A program made the position numbers and the translations under genes. Shown here in pieces: positions 1-8,308 of a stretch of DNA of 29,776 nucleotides. Source of the stretch: CAZCAC01 sp964496575 (lineage in GTDB: Bacteria > Planctomycetota > UBA1135 > GCA-002686595); NCBI GenBank assembly GCA_964496575.1, contig CAZCAC010000106.1, forward strand, positions 1 to 29,776. Direction: 5' to 3'. The notes below the pieces were generated by a model. It searched no databases, was not told the DNA's origin, and worked only from the letters and a program-made list of their open reading frames with translations. Position 1 is the first letter of the stretch; each line of letters opens with the position of its first letter.

Positions 1-246
1 GGCACGGTCATAGAATCGAAACCGGCCGTGCTCGAGTCTCTTCGCCAGCAGACAGTAGCCCGATCGATCCCACCACAGGATCTTCGTGCGGTTCTTCCGG
101 CGGTTGATGAAGACGAAGAGATGGCCGGACTGTGGATCCTCGTCGATCACTTCGCAAACGACAGCGGCGAGAGTGTCGAAGGACTTCCGTAGATCGGTCG
201 CTCCTCGCGCGACGAAGATCTTCACGGACGGGGGCAGATTCAGCAT
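1..246 (-). CDS. tnpB: IS66 family accessory protein TnpB (Orf2), partial at window edge
   Basis: The reading frame opens with ATG at 246 and stays open for 82 codons to base 1, so the C-terminus is missing. The N-terminus starts MLNLPPSVKIFVARGATDLR, followed by a segment with FVFINRRKNRTKILWWDRSG, both highly characteristic of the IS66 Orf2 (TnpB) family. In IS66 elements TnpB is needed with TnpA and the DDE transposase TnpC, though its exact role is unsettled. Its start overlaps the tnpA stop (ATGCTGA, 7 bases from 246 to 240), so translational coupling is likely. It is too short within the window to judge whether the whole gene is intact. Confidence 0.93.
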   Translation of the reverse strand, partial: MLNLPPSVKIFVARGATDLRKSFDTLAAVVCEVIDEDPQSGHLFVFINRRKNRTKILWWDRSGYCLLAKRLEHGRFRFYDRA

Positions 247-578
247 GAAGCGAGAACGTCCACCAGTCGTTGAAGCTCTTGCTGATCGACACCCGGCGGG
301 ATGTCGAGGGAAACACCGTTCGGCAACCAGGCGATGACCTGTACAACGGGTGGCGCGGACTCCGCTTCGTCAGGCACGACCTTGACCGGCACAAACTCGG
401 GCTTGGCCGCGCTCTTCTTCTTCGGCTTCTTCGACCGCGTCGAACCAGGACGTAGCTTCCTTCGCCAGTACACCAGCCGACTATACGGGATCTCCTCCTT
501 CTGCCCGAAGGCACGCAAGCTCAGGCCCGACTCCTCCCACCGCTTCAGCATCGCTTCCATCGCAATCGCGTCGCTCAT
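240..578 (-). CDS. tnpA: IS66 family transposase accessory protein TnpA
   Basis: A 112-residue basic protein with an N-terminal helix-turn-helix-like segment (about residues 5-45, including LSLRAFGQKEEIPYSRLVYW), a lysine/arginine-rich linker and a C-terminal part with VIAWLPNGVSLDIPPG, the usual make-up of IS66 TnpA. I chose the ATG at 578 rather than upstream codons because a near-perfect Shine-Dalgarno sequence, AAGGAGGTGA, lies two bases before it. The stop overlaps the tnpB start by seven bases. TnpA is thought to bind the element ends. Nothing suggests decay, so the element may be active if tnpC is intact beyond the window. Confidence 0.9.
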   Translation of the reverse strand: MSDAIAMEAMLKRWEESGLSLRAFGQKEEIPYSRLVYWRRKLRPGSTRSKKPKKKSAAKPEFVPVKVVPDEAESAPPVVQVIAWLPNGVSLDIPPGVDQQELQRLVDVLASC

Positions 579-718
579 GATCACCTCCTTGTAAGATGAC
601 CATCGTCGATGACCCGGCGCGCCGATCAAGCGCCGCTGACCATGGGTTGGCCGGACCCCTACAGACAGTTGGCCCCTCGCGAGCCGTCGGACGAGCCTCC
701 TCGCTGGAATGGCACCAT

Positions 719-882
719 GGACTCCGTGAGCTCGGTTTCCTCCGTGTCGAACCCAATCTGAAACCTCCGTGATCTCTGTTCCCTCCTCCAGCTCACGGTG
801 ATCTCCGTCTCCTCAGTGTCGCTCCGCGTCTCCGTGATCTCCGCGTGAAGACGCCGTGCTCTCCGTTCCCTCCGTGTCGAAC
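719..882. repeat. CGGAG-rich low-complexity repeat tract
   Basis: Read on the minus strand, the motif CGGAG recurs at short, irregular intervals (CACGGAGATCACGGAGACGCGGAG-like phrasing), and the 14-base phrase TCCTCCGTGTCGAAC / TCCCTCCGTGTCGAAC occurs at both ends of the tract (around 738-752 and 868-882). The frames through it give repetitive TEETE-like peptides and no recognisable protein. I therefore treat it as intergenic repeat DNA, not a gene. Similar ACGGAG/ACAGAG strings occur between genes in many environmental genomes, from memory. Confidence 0.75.
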
Positions 883-936
883 TCCTGCCCCACCACACCG
901 ACGTGACATCCGACGGAAAGCAACCGTTCCCAAGGC

Positions 937-960
937 GAAGCCCCCCTATCGGGGGCCTTC
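937..960 (-). terminator. Candidate hairpin terminator after the module 1 redox operon
   Basis: A 10-bp imperfect stem (GAAG plus CCCCC paired with GGGGG plus CTTC, one C/C mismatch at 941/956) with loop TATC lies 28 bases past the stop of the minus-strand gene ending at 988. There is no clear U-run on that strand, so intrinsic termination is only plausible. Confidence 0.4.
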
Positions 961-987
961 AGCTCGAGTCCTGCACGACGGTGCGAA

Positions 988-2589
988 TCAGTGCCACTCC
1001 CAGTCGATGAAGCCGGGCTTGACGTCTTCCAGCGCGTTGACCATCAACTCGACCAGGCCGCTGTAGTAGATGCCCGCCTTCTCCCAGGCGTCGTAGTAGG
1101 CGATGATGTCGCGGATCTGACCCTTGCAGTTGCTGCACGGCGCGCAGACGTACTTCGGGTTGTCCCTGGTCATCTCCTCGTCCTGGAAGGCCTCGAGGAT
1201 CTGGCGGAACTTGCGGCGGCCGGTCAGGTGGTGGCGCCAGCCGGAGAAGTTGTGACCGGACATGATGGCGAACCCGGAGCCGCCGCCGCAGCAGTAGTTC
1301 TCGACGCCGTGCGGCGCCATCTCGCGGAAGCGGCCCTCGGGGAGCACCTCCTTGAGGATCTCGCGCTGCGGCGAGACGACGCCCATCAGGCGCACCAGGT
1401 TGCAGGGGTCGTGCAGGGTGACGGGGAAGTCGTTGCGGCTCTTGTCGAACTTGAAGACGCCCTTCTTGACCAGATCGAGCAGGGTCACGAAGCAGCTCTC
1501 GCGCGGGATGTTCAGGTCACCGGTCAGCACCTTGTCCGCGATCACCGTCAACGCCTTGTGCGCGTGGCCGCACTCGCCGAGCACGATCTTCTTGACGCCG
1601 AGCTTCTTCGCGGCTTCGGCGTGCTTCAGGGCGACGCGCGCGAACTGGACGTCGTCGTACCAGACGCCGTAGTTGATCGCGTCGTACGCGGCGAGGTCAC
1701 TGGACATCGTCCAGCTCAGGCCTGCGGCGTTGAAGAGGTGGGTGAACGCGCCGGGGTTCTCCGGCCAGGCCATGATCTCGCCGGCGTTGTGGATCAGGAG
1801 GATGTCGGCGCCCTCCTTGTCCCAGGGCGTCTCGATGTCGACACCGGTCATCTCCGAGGTGTCTTCGTCGATGAACTCCATGTTGTCCTTGACCACCAGG
1901 TCGTTCATCCCCGTCGAGGAGCCGACCTTCAGCTGCAGCACCGAGCCGTCGTCGTGGATCTCGCGCGGAGCGATGCCCAGCTCCTGGCTGGCGATCTTGC
2001 GGATCTCGCGCGCCATCAGCGCGTTGTCGACGCCGATCGGGCAGGTCTGCGCGCAGCGGCGGCAGAGGTTGCAGCGGTAGGAGAGCTCGATCAGACGGGT
2101 GACGGTCAGCCAGGTCAGGTCGATGTCGCCGTGGATCCAGGTCGAGCCGCCCTTGATGTACTTCCAGTAGATGCGGCGGAAGATCTCCGAGCGGAAGGTG
2201 GGCCGGTAGAGCTCGTTCTCACCACTCTCCGTGTAGATCGGGCACGCCTCGTTGCAAGTCTGACACTTCGCGCAGTGCTCCATCGACATCTCGAGCTGCT
2301 GCAGGAAGGTCCAGTTGTTCGACTCCTCGAAGCACTTGCGCAGTCCCGAGAGGAATCCGTTGACCAGCCTCTCCTCCTCTTCCTTGGTCTCCGGCCTGGG
2401 GATGTTGACCGCGAGCGTGTCGTCGAGGGTGCAGTACTTCTCCTTGGCGTCCTCGGAGAGCTCCCCCATCAGGGGCTCCTCGTCGAGCTTGTCGTACGGG
2501 GGCGGCAGCGGGATCTGGTCCTCGGGCGAAACGCAGGCGATGAAGCCTTCCGTGTTGCAGAAGTCCTTGAAGCTCTTGGGTTCCTTCAT
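988..2589 (-). CDS. DsrK/HdrD-like Fe-S oxidoreductase with CCG domains (module 1)
   Basis: A 533-residue soluble protein with two 4Fe-4S ferredoxin motifs (C106-C109-C112-C116 and C173-C176-C179-C183, both CxxCxxCxxxCP) followed by two cysteine-rich CCG-type domains. The first is degenerate (around 263-345, ending GECGHAHKAL); the second has HDPCNLVRLMG (393-403), NYCCGGGSG (431-439) and CAPCSNCKGQ (482-491). This is the layout of the DsrK, TmcB and HdrD proteins, which carry a catalytic [4Fe-4S] centre and take electrons from a membrane cytochrome b. The start overlaps the stop of the upstream membrane subunit by one base (TAATG), so the two are surely co-translated. It has an N-terminal extension of about 100 residues compared with module 2. 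The substrate is unknown; calling it true DsrK would need dsrAB/dsrC elsewhere. Confidence 0.88.
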   Translation of the reverse strand: MKEPKSFKDFCNTEGFIACVSPEDQIPLPPPYDKLDEEPLMGELSEDAKEKYCTLDDTLAVNIPRPETKEEEERLVNGFLSGLRKCFEESNNWTFLQQLEMSMEHCAKCQTCNEACPIYTESGENELYRPTFRSEIFRRIYWKYIKGGSTWIHGDIDLTWLTVTRLIELSYRCNLCRRCAQTCPIGVDNALMAREIRKIASQELGIAPREIHDDGSVLQLKVGSSTGMNDLVVKDNMEFIDEDTSEMTGVDIETPWDKEGADILLIHNAGEIMAWPENPGAFTHLFNAAGLSWTMSSDLAAYDAINYGVWYDDVQFARVALKHAEAAKKLGVKKIVLGECGHAHKALTVIADKVLTGDLNIPRESCFVTLLDLVKKGVFKFDKSRNDFPVTLHDPCNLVRLMGVVSPQREILKEVLPEGRFREMAPHGVENYCCGGGSGFAIMSGHNFSGWRHHLTGRRKFRQILEAFQDEEMTRDNPKYVCAPCSNCKGQIRDIIAYYDAWEKAGIYYSGLVELMVNALEDVKPGFIDWEWH

Positions 2590-3512
2590 TACTCGGTCTC
2601 AGCAGTTTCCTTGGTGCAAACGTCGGCCCAGGTGGTCTTCCCGTCTCCCTGGATGTGTGGCGCGGCCCAGGTGACCGGCTTGCCCAGCATCGCGCCGATC
2701 TTCTTCTCCTGACTGCCGCCCGGCATGTTCGGCTCGTCGTTCCAGCGGATCGAGTGATAGGCGAAGTACTTGCCGATGAAGTGCGACATGTGGGTCAGCG
2801 GTATATAGGCCAGCAGCATGCTCAGGAGAACCATCGAAAGCGCCGGCATGACGCCCAGCGCCGTGAATTCGAAGGTGAAGAGCCCCGCGGCGAAGGTCAT
2901 GTTGGTGGTCATCCCCGGGTCGACGAGGGCGTAGCTCAGCAAGGCGACGCCGAACGCGACAACGAAGAAGAGCAGGTTGAAGATATCGGCCGGCCCGGCA
3001 TAGTTGCGCAAGGCCGGAGTGGCGAGCCGACGCTGCAAGAGGCCCAGGGCTCCGAAGAGCCCGAGTCCGGCGCCCGCCCAGCCGAGGACGGGAATGAGAG
3101 TGCGGAAGATGCCGCCGAAGCCACCCTCCATCGTCGAGGGCGCGAACCCGGTCAAGGCCCCGGCCAGGATCGACAGTGCGATGCAGCCGGTCACCAGGTA
3201 CAGGCCGAAGTGGAAGGGGAACGAGCGCGTCCAGAGTTTGGTGTTGTGCTCCTTCAGCGCGACCAGGAAGAAGATCTCCGGGAGCATCACTTTCAGCTCG
3301 CCCGCCAGCGAGACCTCACGGTCCTTCTTCCACCACTCGAACTCCTCGAGGTAGGAGCCGCCGTAGTGAGCCTTACCCGCCTCGTGGGCGACGGGGTAGA
3401 GCTCCCAACGCATGTGGATCGGCATCCTGGACCACTTGATGACCCGGGTGATGCACGCCACGACGAACACGAGTATCGACGCGTAGGCGACGAGATAGGG
3501 GAGGATGCTCAT
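2589..3512 (-). CDS. DsrM/NarI-like membrane cytochrome b subunit (module 1)
   Basis: A 307-residue protein with about five to six hydrophobic segments (an N-terminal one at residues 4-24, others near 100-120, 140-160, 185-205 and 220-250) and several histidines at membrane faces (FPFHFGLYL near 101; THMSHFIGKYFAYH near 250-263). This is the pattern of NarI/DsrM-type di-heme cytochrome b subunits that exchange electrons with the menaquinone pool. It is the obvious partner of the Fe-S protein encoded directly downstream with a one-base overlap. I chose ATG at 3512 (MSILPYLVAY) because upstream codons give an arginine-rich, non-membrane-like stretch. Heme binding is inferred from family and histidines, not proven. 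Confidence 0.82.
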   Translation of the reverse strand: MSILPYLVAYASILVFVVACITRVIKWSRMPIHMRWELYPVAHEAGKAHYGGSYLEEFEWWKKDREVSLAGELKVMLPEIFFLVALKEHNTKLWTRSFPFHFGLYLVTGCIALSILAGALTGFAPSTMEGGFGGIFRTLIPVLGWAGAGLGLFGALGLLQRRLATPALRNYAGPADIFNLLFFVVAFGVALLSYALVDPGMTTNMTFAAGLFTFEFTALGVMPALSMVLLSMLLAYIPLTHMSHFIGKYFAYHSIRWNDEPNMPGGSQEKKIGAMLGKPVTWAAPHIQGDGKTTWADVCTKETAETE

Positions 3513-3915
3513 AGGGTCGGACCTTGCCCTTCGCTTGCCTGGGAAATACGGCTGCCACGGTCGAACCAGGGGTATTCCTCGCCCTCCCGCGGGGCTCGGC
3601 CGCAAGAGGTGCGAGACTCACCACACCAGTTCACACGCCCAAACCTATTGCTCGTCGGACGTCCCCTCAATGTCAATTGCACAGGAATAGTGCGTATTGG
3701 GAGAGCGTTCTTTCGGGGGGGAGAATCGCCTATTCCGGAGTGCTGTTCGACGATGTCGTGAATCAACTCTCGGTGTGTAGCACTTTCAATTCCCTACCTG
3801 TTCTGTGCGAATTATCCGTCCGGTTTTCGAGTGGGACGGGTAGGGTATTCGACCGACGCATCGGACACTCCGGCGCTCGAATCTCGACCTCGTTCAACTG
3901 ACCTATTCACCAGCG
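3513..3915. promoter_or_regulatory. Intergenic region between divergent genes, probable promoter area
   Basis: About 400 bp between the minus-strand redox module 1 and the plus-strand gene at 3916. The part from about 3640 to 3900 is noticeably richer in A+T than the surroundings, as expected for promoters. A TTGACA hexamer lies at 3676-3671 on the minus strand, but no convincing -10 box stands at standard spacing. No gene, RNA or repeat is supported here. Confidence 0.35.
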
Positions 3916-4590
3916 ATGCAGGCCTCGATGGAGGATCCCTACGGTTGCGTCGTGGACCTCCCCGACTGGCAGCTCCACGCCGCGTTCCTCGCACGACGCG
4001 AGGAGCGTGATCTCGGCAACGTTATGGAAGTCGCGCTGCGCGGCGCGATCGCCAACGCGCGACGGAACGCCCCGGATGGTCGAGTCGACCGGGGAGAGAC
4101 CGCGGCGTCGATCCGGGAACGGCTCGTCGAGATGGGTTTCGACGCGGCGCACCCGGCACCGGCGTCGGAGCAGTTGATCGCCAGAGTGCTCGACGATCCC
4201 GAGGCGGCGAGCGGTCCGCTCGCCTGGCAGTTCCTCGTTCTCCTCTCGCTGAACTCGCAGGCTCCCTGGACGGTCGTCTCCGCCGACCGGATCTCTCCTC
4301 CACTGCGCTTCCGCCCCGGCTGCGCGGGGGAGGTGCTGCCAAACAGCGCCCTTTCGGCGGAGGAGCTGCCGGTGCTCGCCGACCAGAACGGCGTCGTGGC
4401 CTCCCCCTGGACGCTGCCCGATCCGAACGAGCTGGCGGAGTGCACCCGGCCCGTCTTCTTCTGCTTCCTGCCCGGAGCGCTGTTCAGGAGGATCGAGCCG
4501 ATGGCCTGGATGGGCCGAACGGTCTGGTCCACCTGGGCCTTCGGCTTCGTCTGGCAGCGAAGCTACCGGCCGCGGCGCGCGAGGAGCTGA
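3916..4590 (+). CDS. Putative B3/4-domain-like protein (stand-alone PheT-like domain)
   Basis: A 224-residue soluble protein. From about residue 90 to 200 its order of features resembles the B3/4 domain of phenylalanyl-tRNA synthetase beta chain and the stand-alone proteins that carry it: a helix (SEQLIARVL), a central strand region (PLRFRPG), then LADQNGVVASPW followed by an acidic turn and FFCFLP, comparable with the family's 'yaDe-gvlar-w ... nalfvi' pattern. Stand-alone B3/4 proteins are suspected of editing or tRNA-related roles, unproven. ATG at 3916 lacks a clear Shine-Dalgarno; ATG at 3928 is an alternative. Its stop lies two bases from the stop of the convergent histidine kinase gene. 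The family call is from pattern memory and moderate at best; the gene itself has coding-like composition. Confidence 0.5.
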   Translation: MQASMEDPYGCVVDLPDWQLHAAFLARREERDLGNVMEVALRGAIANARRNAPDGRVDRGETAASIRERLVEMGFDAAHPAPASEQLIARVLDDPEAASGPLAWQFLVLLSLNSQAPWTVVSADRISPPLRFRPGCAGEVLPNSALSAEELPVLADQNGVVASPWTLPDPNELAECTRPVFFCFLPGALFRRIEPMAWMGRTVWSTWAFGFVWQRSYRPRRARS

Positions 4591-4592
4591 CC

Positions 4593-6347
4593 CTAGACCG
4601 GATCGCTCGAAGGTCCCTGGGGAATCTCGATCCGGAAGGAGGACCCCGCCCCCACTTCCGACTCCATGGCGAGGGTGCCGCAGTGCTCCTCGACGACCTT
4701 CTGGATCACCAGGAGGCCCAGGCCGGTTCCCTTCGATCCCTTGGTGGAGTACATCCCCCCCCTGATCTTCTTCATCGTCTCCGCGCTCATGCCGATCCCG
4801 TCGTCGCGGACGACGAAGACGGCCCGATCATCATCGCGCCGGAAGCTCACCGTGACCTTCCCCGAACGATCGATCGGGATCGCCTCGGCCGCGTTGCGGA
4901 TCAGGTTGCCCAGGCACTGCTGGAAGGCGGCCGAATCGAGCACGACCACGCTCTCCTCGGAGTCGATCTCGACGATCATCTCGATCGTCTCGTGATCCTC
5001 CAACCCGATGCTGGCGATCGTCTCCTCGATCAACCGCCGAGCCTCGATCTCTGCCAGCTGAGGCTCGCGGTCCTTGGCGAAGTTCAGGAGATCCATCACC
5101 AGGTGGGAGATGATCTCCATGTTTCGCTCGACCATCCCCCACCCCTTGTCCATCTTCTCCGCGTCGCCCTTCTTCTTCCCGACGTTGTAGACGTAGGCGC
5201 CGCCCCGAAAGCCGTCGAGGATGTTCTTGATCGAGTGGCTGATTCCGGCCGCTGCCTGGCCGGTTGCCGCGAGGCGCTCCGAGCGGATCAGCTCGTCCCG
5301 CAGCCCCTGGATCTCACGCATGTCCTGGAAGAAGAACACGCGGCCGACGTGCAGACCGCGATCGAAGAGGCTGATCCCCGAGAGCAGGACCGCGACCGGC
5401 TCATCCTCGATGGTGCGCATCACCGCGCTCTTGTACCGGAAGCCGCGGACGCGCCGGATGCGCTCGTAGGAGAGCGGGCGGTCGAGATCCCGCTCGAGTG
5501 AGCGGTCGACGAACTGGTTCCAGTGCTTCACCCCGATCACCTCGCTCCGGTCGACCCCCAGGATCTTCTCCGCGGCGATGTTGAAGATGGTGATCTGGCC
5601 CGACTCGTCGGTCGCCATCACTCCGTTGTAGGAGTTGCGGATCAGCCTCGTCTGTAGATCGTGAGACTTGAGCAGCTCTTCCTGTGAGCCGTGCATCCTC
5701 CCCAGCATGTGCTTGAAAGCGTCCACCAGCTGCCGGATCTCGTCGCCGCGGTGATGCCGGTACACCTCGCAACTGTGGCAGCCCTGCAACTTCTCGGGGA
5801 ATCTCGGCTCGTACCCCTCACATGGAGTCCCGTCGATGTACCAGCAGGGTTGATCGAGATTCAGATAGGCCTTGCACTGGGTCTCCCGGCAGCTCGTGAT
5901 CTCCCAGCAGTTGACCCGGCGGGCGCCCTCGATCACCGGATCGAGATTCCCCGCGGCGACCTCCTCGGCCGCGCGGATCAGCTCCCGGAGCGGCCTCGTC
6001 GCCCGGCGCACGATCCAGTGCATCCCCAGCAGGCAGATCGCCGAGATCAGGAGGACGGTGCCTCCCAGCTGCAGCGCTGCCTGCCTCGCCACCGCTCCCG
6101 GCGATTCCGCCGTCCATTCGAGGGTCCGCGTCCCGGTCTCCGGGTCCACCGGACCCCCGACGGCGGACTCGAGCCACCCCTCGAGGAAGAAGTACTGGGC
6201 GAGGAGCAACGCGGCCCCCATGAGCAGGGCCATCCCCGCGACCAGGATCGCCACCTTGCCGTCCAGCAAGAGACCCCGGTATCCCCGCGATCCGCGCCGG
6301 CCCCGGAGAACGGGCAGGATCGCTTGTCTGGCGTGGGATTGGATCAT
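4593..6347 (-). CDS. Membrane sensor histidine kinase with Cys-rich HAMP-PAS linker
   Basis: A 584-residue kinase. From ATG at 6347: two membrane helices (about 31-52 and 95-112) around a short periplasmic loop, a HAMP-like region (about 113-145), a segment with seven cysteines (147, 153, 158, 168, 176, 190, 193; CWEITSCRETQC ... GCHSCEVY), a PAS domain (about 230-330), an H-box with GISHSIKN (phosphoacceptor H371) and a HATPase domain with N-box (LGNLIRNAAEA), DDGIGM and GTGLGL motifs. The cysteine segment could bind metal or an Fe-S cluster and sense redox state; this is inference. An in-frame GTG at 6410 would add 21 residues. It lies 128 bp after the CheY-like regulator gene on the same strand, probably in the same transcript and probably its partner. 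Confidence 0.88.
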   Translation of the reverse strand: MIQSHARQAILPVLRGRRGSRGYRGLLLDGKVAILVAGMALLMGAALLLAQYFFLEGWLESAVGGPVDPETGTRTLEWTAESPGAVARQAALQLGGTVLLISAICLLGMHWIVRRATRPLRELIRAAEEVAAGNLDPVIEGARRVNCWEITSCRETQCKAYLNLDQPCWYIDGTPCEGYEPRFPEKLQGCHSCEVYRHHRGDEIRQLVDAFKHMLGRMHGSQEELLKSHDLQTRLIRNSYNGVMATDESGQITIFNIAAEKILGVDRSEVIGVKHWNQFVDRSLERDLDRPLSYERIRRVRGFRYKSAVMRTIEDEPVAVLLSGISLFDRGLHVGRVFFFQDMREIQGLRDELIRSERLAATGQAAAGISHSIKNILDGFRGGAYVYNVGKKKGDAEKMDKGWGMVERNMEIISHLVMDLLNFAKDREPQLAEIEARRLIEETIASIGLEDHETIEMIVEIDSEESVVVLDSAAFQQCLGNLIRNAAEAIPIDRSGKVTVSFRRDDDRAVFVVRDDGIGMSAETMKKIRGGMYSTKGSKGTGLGLLVIQKVVEEHCGTLAMESEVGAGSSFRIEIPQGPSSDPV

Positions 6348-6475
6348 GGCTCGAGGACTCGAGAGCCCGGGCGGGGCCGGCGCCCCGGAGGTCGCCGGCG
6401 GATCGGCCACGCTCGGCCCGTGGTGAAGGCTGGAAGCGGGCGAGAGCGTACGTCTCGCCCCCTCCGCATCATGAT

Positions 6476-6898
6476 TCAGCCGCGCAGGATCTCGTCACCG
6501 CTGGGGGTCCCGGACAGGACCTTGTTCACCACCTCCATCAGGCGATCGGGATCGATGGGTTTCTCGACGACCCCGTCGGGCTTGCGCGTCTGCATGCGGT
6601 CGCCGACATCGCCCATGTCGATCCCGAGCTGGTCCTTGATCCCGGTCACCATGATGAGGGGGATTCCCTTGGTGGCGTCGTCCTTCCGGAGACGGGAGAA
6701 CAGCTGAACGCCCGAGCGACCGGGCATCATGATGTCCATGAGGATGACGTCGGGTGGTTCGGCGCGGATCAGCTCCTCGCCGCCCGCGGCTTCGTACGCG
6801 ACACGAACCGAGAACCCGTTCTCCTCGAGAATGGTGCTCAGGTAGGTCGTGATGTCTTCCTCGTCGTCGATGACGACTGCGGTCTTGGTACTCATCAT
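6476..6898 (-). CDS. Single-domain CheY-like response regulator
   Basis: A 140-residue receiver domain with all key residues: acidic pair D11/D12, phosphoacceptor D55 (ILMDIMMPG), T85 (IMVTG) and K113 (VEKPI). There is no DNA-binding or enzymatic output domain, so it must act by protein contact or as a phosphate relay. Its start overlaps the stop of the DsrK-like gene (ATGATGA at 6898-6892; a second ATG at 6895 is possible), so its synthesis is coupled to the redox enzyme. The histidine kinase encoded next is the likely phosphodonor. The tight coupling suggests it acts on, or reports from, the membrane redox module, which is inference. Confidence 0.92.
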   Translation of the reverse strand: MMSTKTAVVIDDEEDITTYLSTILEENGFSVRVAYEAAGGEELIRAEPPDVILMDIMMPGRSGVQLFSRLRKDDATKGIPLIMVTGIKDQLGIDMGDVGDRMQTRKPDGVVEKPIDPDRLMEVVNKVLSGTPSGDEILRG

Positions 6899-8307
6899 TC
6901 AGCTCCCTTGCTGACGGGTGCCTCGGCAAGGTTTTCCTGCTGAGGGGCAGCCTTCGGTTTCGCCTCGTCGAGGATTATAGCCTCCATGAAGAGGTCGAAA
7001 ACACCCCCGGTCTTGACTCCCGTCTCGTAGTGGTCCATCAGCTGCATGATCTGCCGCTTGCAGTTCGCGCAGGGAGCCGCCACGTACGTCGCATCGGCGT
7101 TCTGGATCTGGTCGACCTTGACCTTCCCCACCTTCATGCGGTAGTCGAGGAAGGTCCCTTCGAGCTTCTCGACCTTCTCGGGCCCATCCATCACGGCCAG
7201 GCCGCCGCCCCCGCCACAGCACCAGTTCTCGGAGCGGTTCGGGGTCATCTCGTTGAAGTTCTTGGTCATCGCGTCGAGCAGCCGCCGCGGCTCCTCGAAG
7301 ATGCCGGTGGAGCGGGCGAAGTTGCACGGGTCGTGGTAGGTGACCTTCTTCGTGATCTTCTCCCGGTCGAACTTGAAGACCCCCTTCTGCAGGTACTCGT
7401 CCGCCAGGTTGAAGATGTTGATCGTCTCGAAGGGGTTGTTGTTCTTCGAGGCGGTCGGTCCCATGCGCTTCGCGATCCGATACGCGTGACCGCACTCGCC
7501 GATCACCAGCTTCTTCACGCCGAGCTCGACGCAGGCGTCGTACGCGGCCTGGTTCTTGCGCATCATGTGGGGGTCGTCTCCGGTGAACAGCCCGAAGTTC
7601 GCCCCGTCGAAGGCCTTGGAGGACATCGTCCAGGTGGTCCCGTCGTACAACTCCAGGGCCTTGAAGAAGACGGCCACGCCCATCTGCGTCTCCGGGAAGG
7701 AGATCAGGTCGGCGGACGCCGGAATGAAGAGGATGTCCGCGCCCTCCTGGTCGATGGGGATCTTCACCTCGAAGCCAAACTCGTCGAGTACCTCCTCTTC
7801 GAGGAACTGGCAGGCGTCGACGAAGGAGGCGTAGGTCTGCCCCTCGTCGTTGCCGGTCTCGTCGGAGATCCGCTGCGTCTCGGACATCATGTACGGCGAC
7901 TTGCCCAGCGCGTGGACGATCGCTCGCCCCTTGCGGGTGATCACCGAGTTGTCGATCCCGAAGGGGCAGAACACCGCGCAGCGGCGGCAGCCCGAGCACT
8001 CGTAGAAGTCCCGTGCCCAGGTCTCGAGCTCTTCGGGATCGATGTCCCGGGCCATCTTCAACGCCTTGAGCATGCCGCCCACGGGCGAGACGTAGCGCTT
8101 GTAGAGCTTCCGGACCAGGTCCGATCTCGCGGCGGGGTTGGTGCGCTTCTCGGGCATGGTCTGGGCCACGTGGCACTGCTCGGCGCAGATGCCACACTTC
8201 GCGCAGATGTCCATGTAGAGCTGGAGCACGCGCGGCCCGTTCTTGATTGCACTCACCTGCTCGACCATCTTGTGCAGGTGCGGCTTGTTTTCGTCGCTGG
8301 ATACCAT
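6895..8307 (-). CDS. DsrK/HdrD-like Fe-S oxidoreductase with CCG domains (module 2)
   Basis: A 470-residue protein with two 4Fe-4S motifs (C35-C38-C41-C45, here CAKCGICAEQC; and C104-C107-C110-C114, CSGCRRCAVFCP) and C-terminal CCG domains with GECGHAYR, HDPCNFARSTG, ENWCCGGGGG and APCANCKRQI. This is the same family as the protein at 988-2589 but with a shorter N-terminus, so the two are paralogues. It should receive electrons from the cytochrome b subunit whose stop codon lies one base upstream (TAATATG). The catalytic partner is unknown; relatives act on DsrC trisulfide, heterodisulfides or cytochromes. The C-terminal 25 residues are a low-complexity tail. The regulator gene overlaps its stop. 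Confidence 0.88.
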   Translation of the reverse strand: MVSSDENKPHLHKMVEQVSAIKNGPRVLQLYMDICAKCGICAEQCHVAQTMPEKRTNPAARSDLVRKLYKRYVSPVGGMLKALKMARDIDPEELETWARDFYECSGCRRCAVFCPFGIDNSVITRKGRAIVHALGKSPYMMSETQRISDETGNDEGQTYASFVDACQFLEEEVLDEFGFEVKIPIDQEGADILFIPASADLISFPETQMGVAVFFKALELYDGTTWTMSSKAFDGANFGLFTGDDPHMMRKNQAAYDACVELGVKKLVIGECGHAYRIAKRMGPTASKNNNPFETINIFNLADEYLQKGVFKFDREKITKKVTYHDPCNFARSTGIFEEPRRLLDAMTKNFNEMTPNRSENWCCGGGGGLAVMDGPEKVEKLEGTFLDYRMKVGKVKVDQIQNADATYVAAPCANCKRQIMQLMDHYETGVKTGGVFDLFMEAIILDEAKPKAAPQQENLAEAPVSKGAE

Positions 8308-8308
8308 A

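Larger units (their letters stand above)
1..662 (-). mobile_element. IS66-family insertion sequence, partial (leading end)
   Basis: The two overlapping minus-strand genes have the order and sequence character of the IS66 tnpA-tnpB pair, with tnpC expected beyond base 1. The outer boundary near 650-662 is a guess: the usual sign, a terminal inverted repeat matched at the far end plus an 8-bp target duplication, cannot be tested because the other end is outside the window. Confidence 0.6.

Noticed and set aside
991..2712. A 573-codon open frame on the plus strand opposite the module 1 Fe-S gene
   Set aside because: It is antisense to a clear Fe-S oxidoreductase, gives a low-complexity V/A/L/E/D/R peptide without motifs, and is explained by GC-rich codon bias of the real gene.
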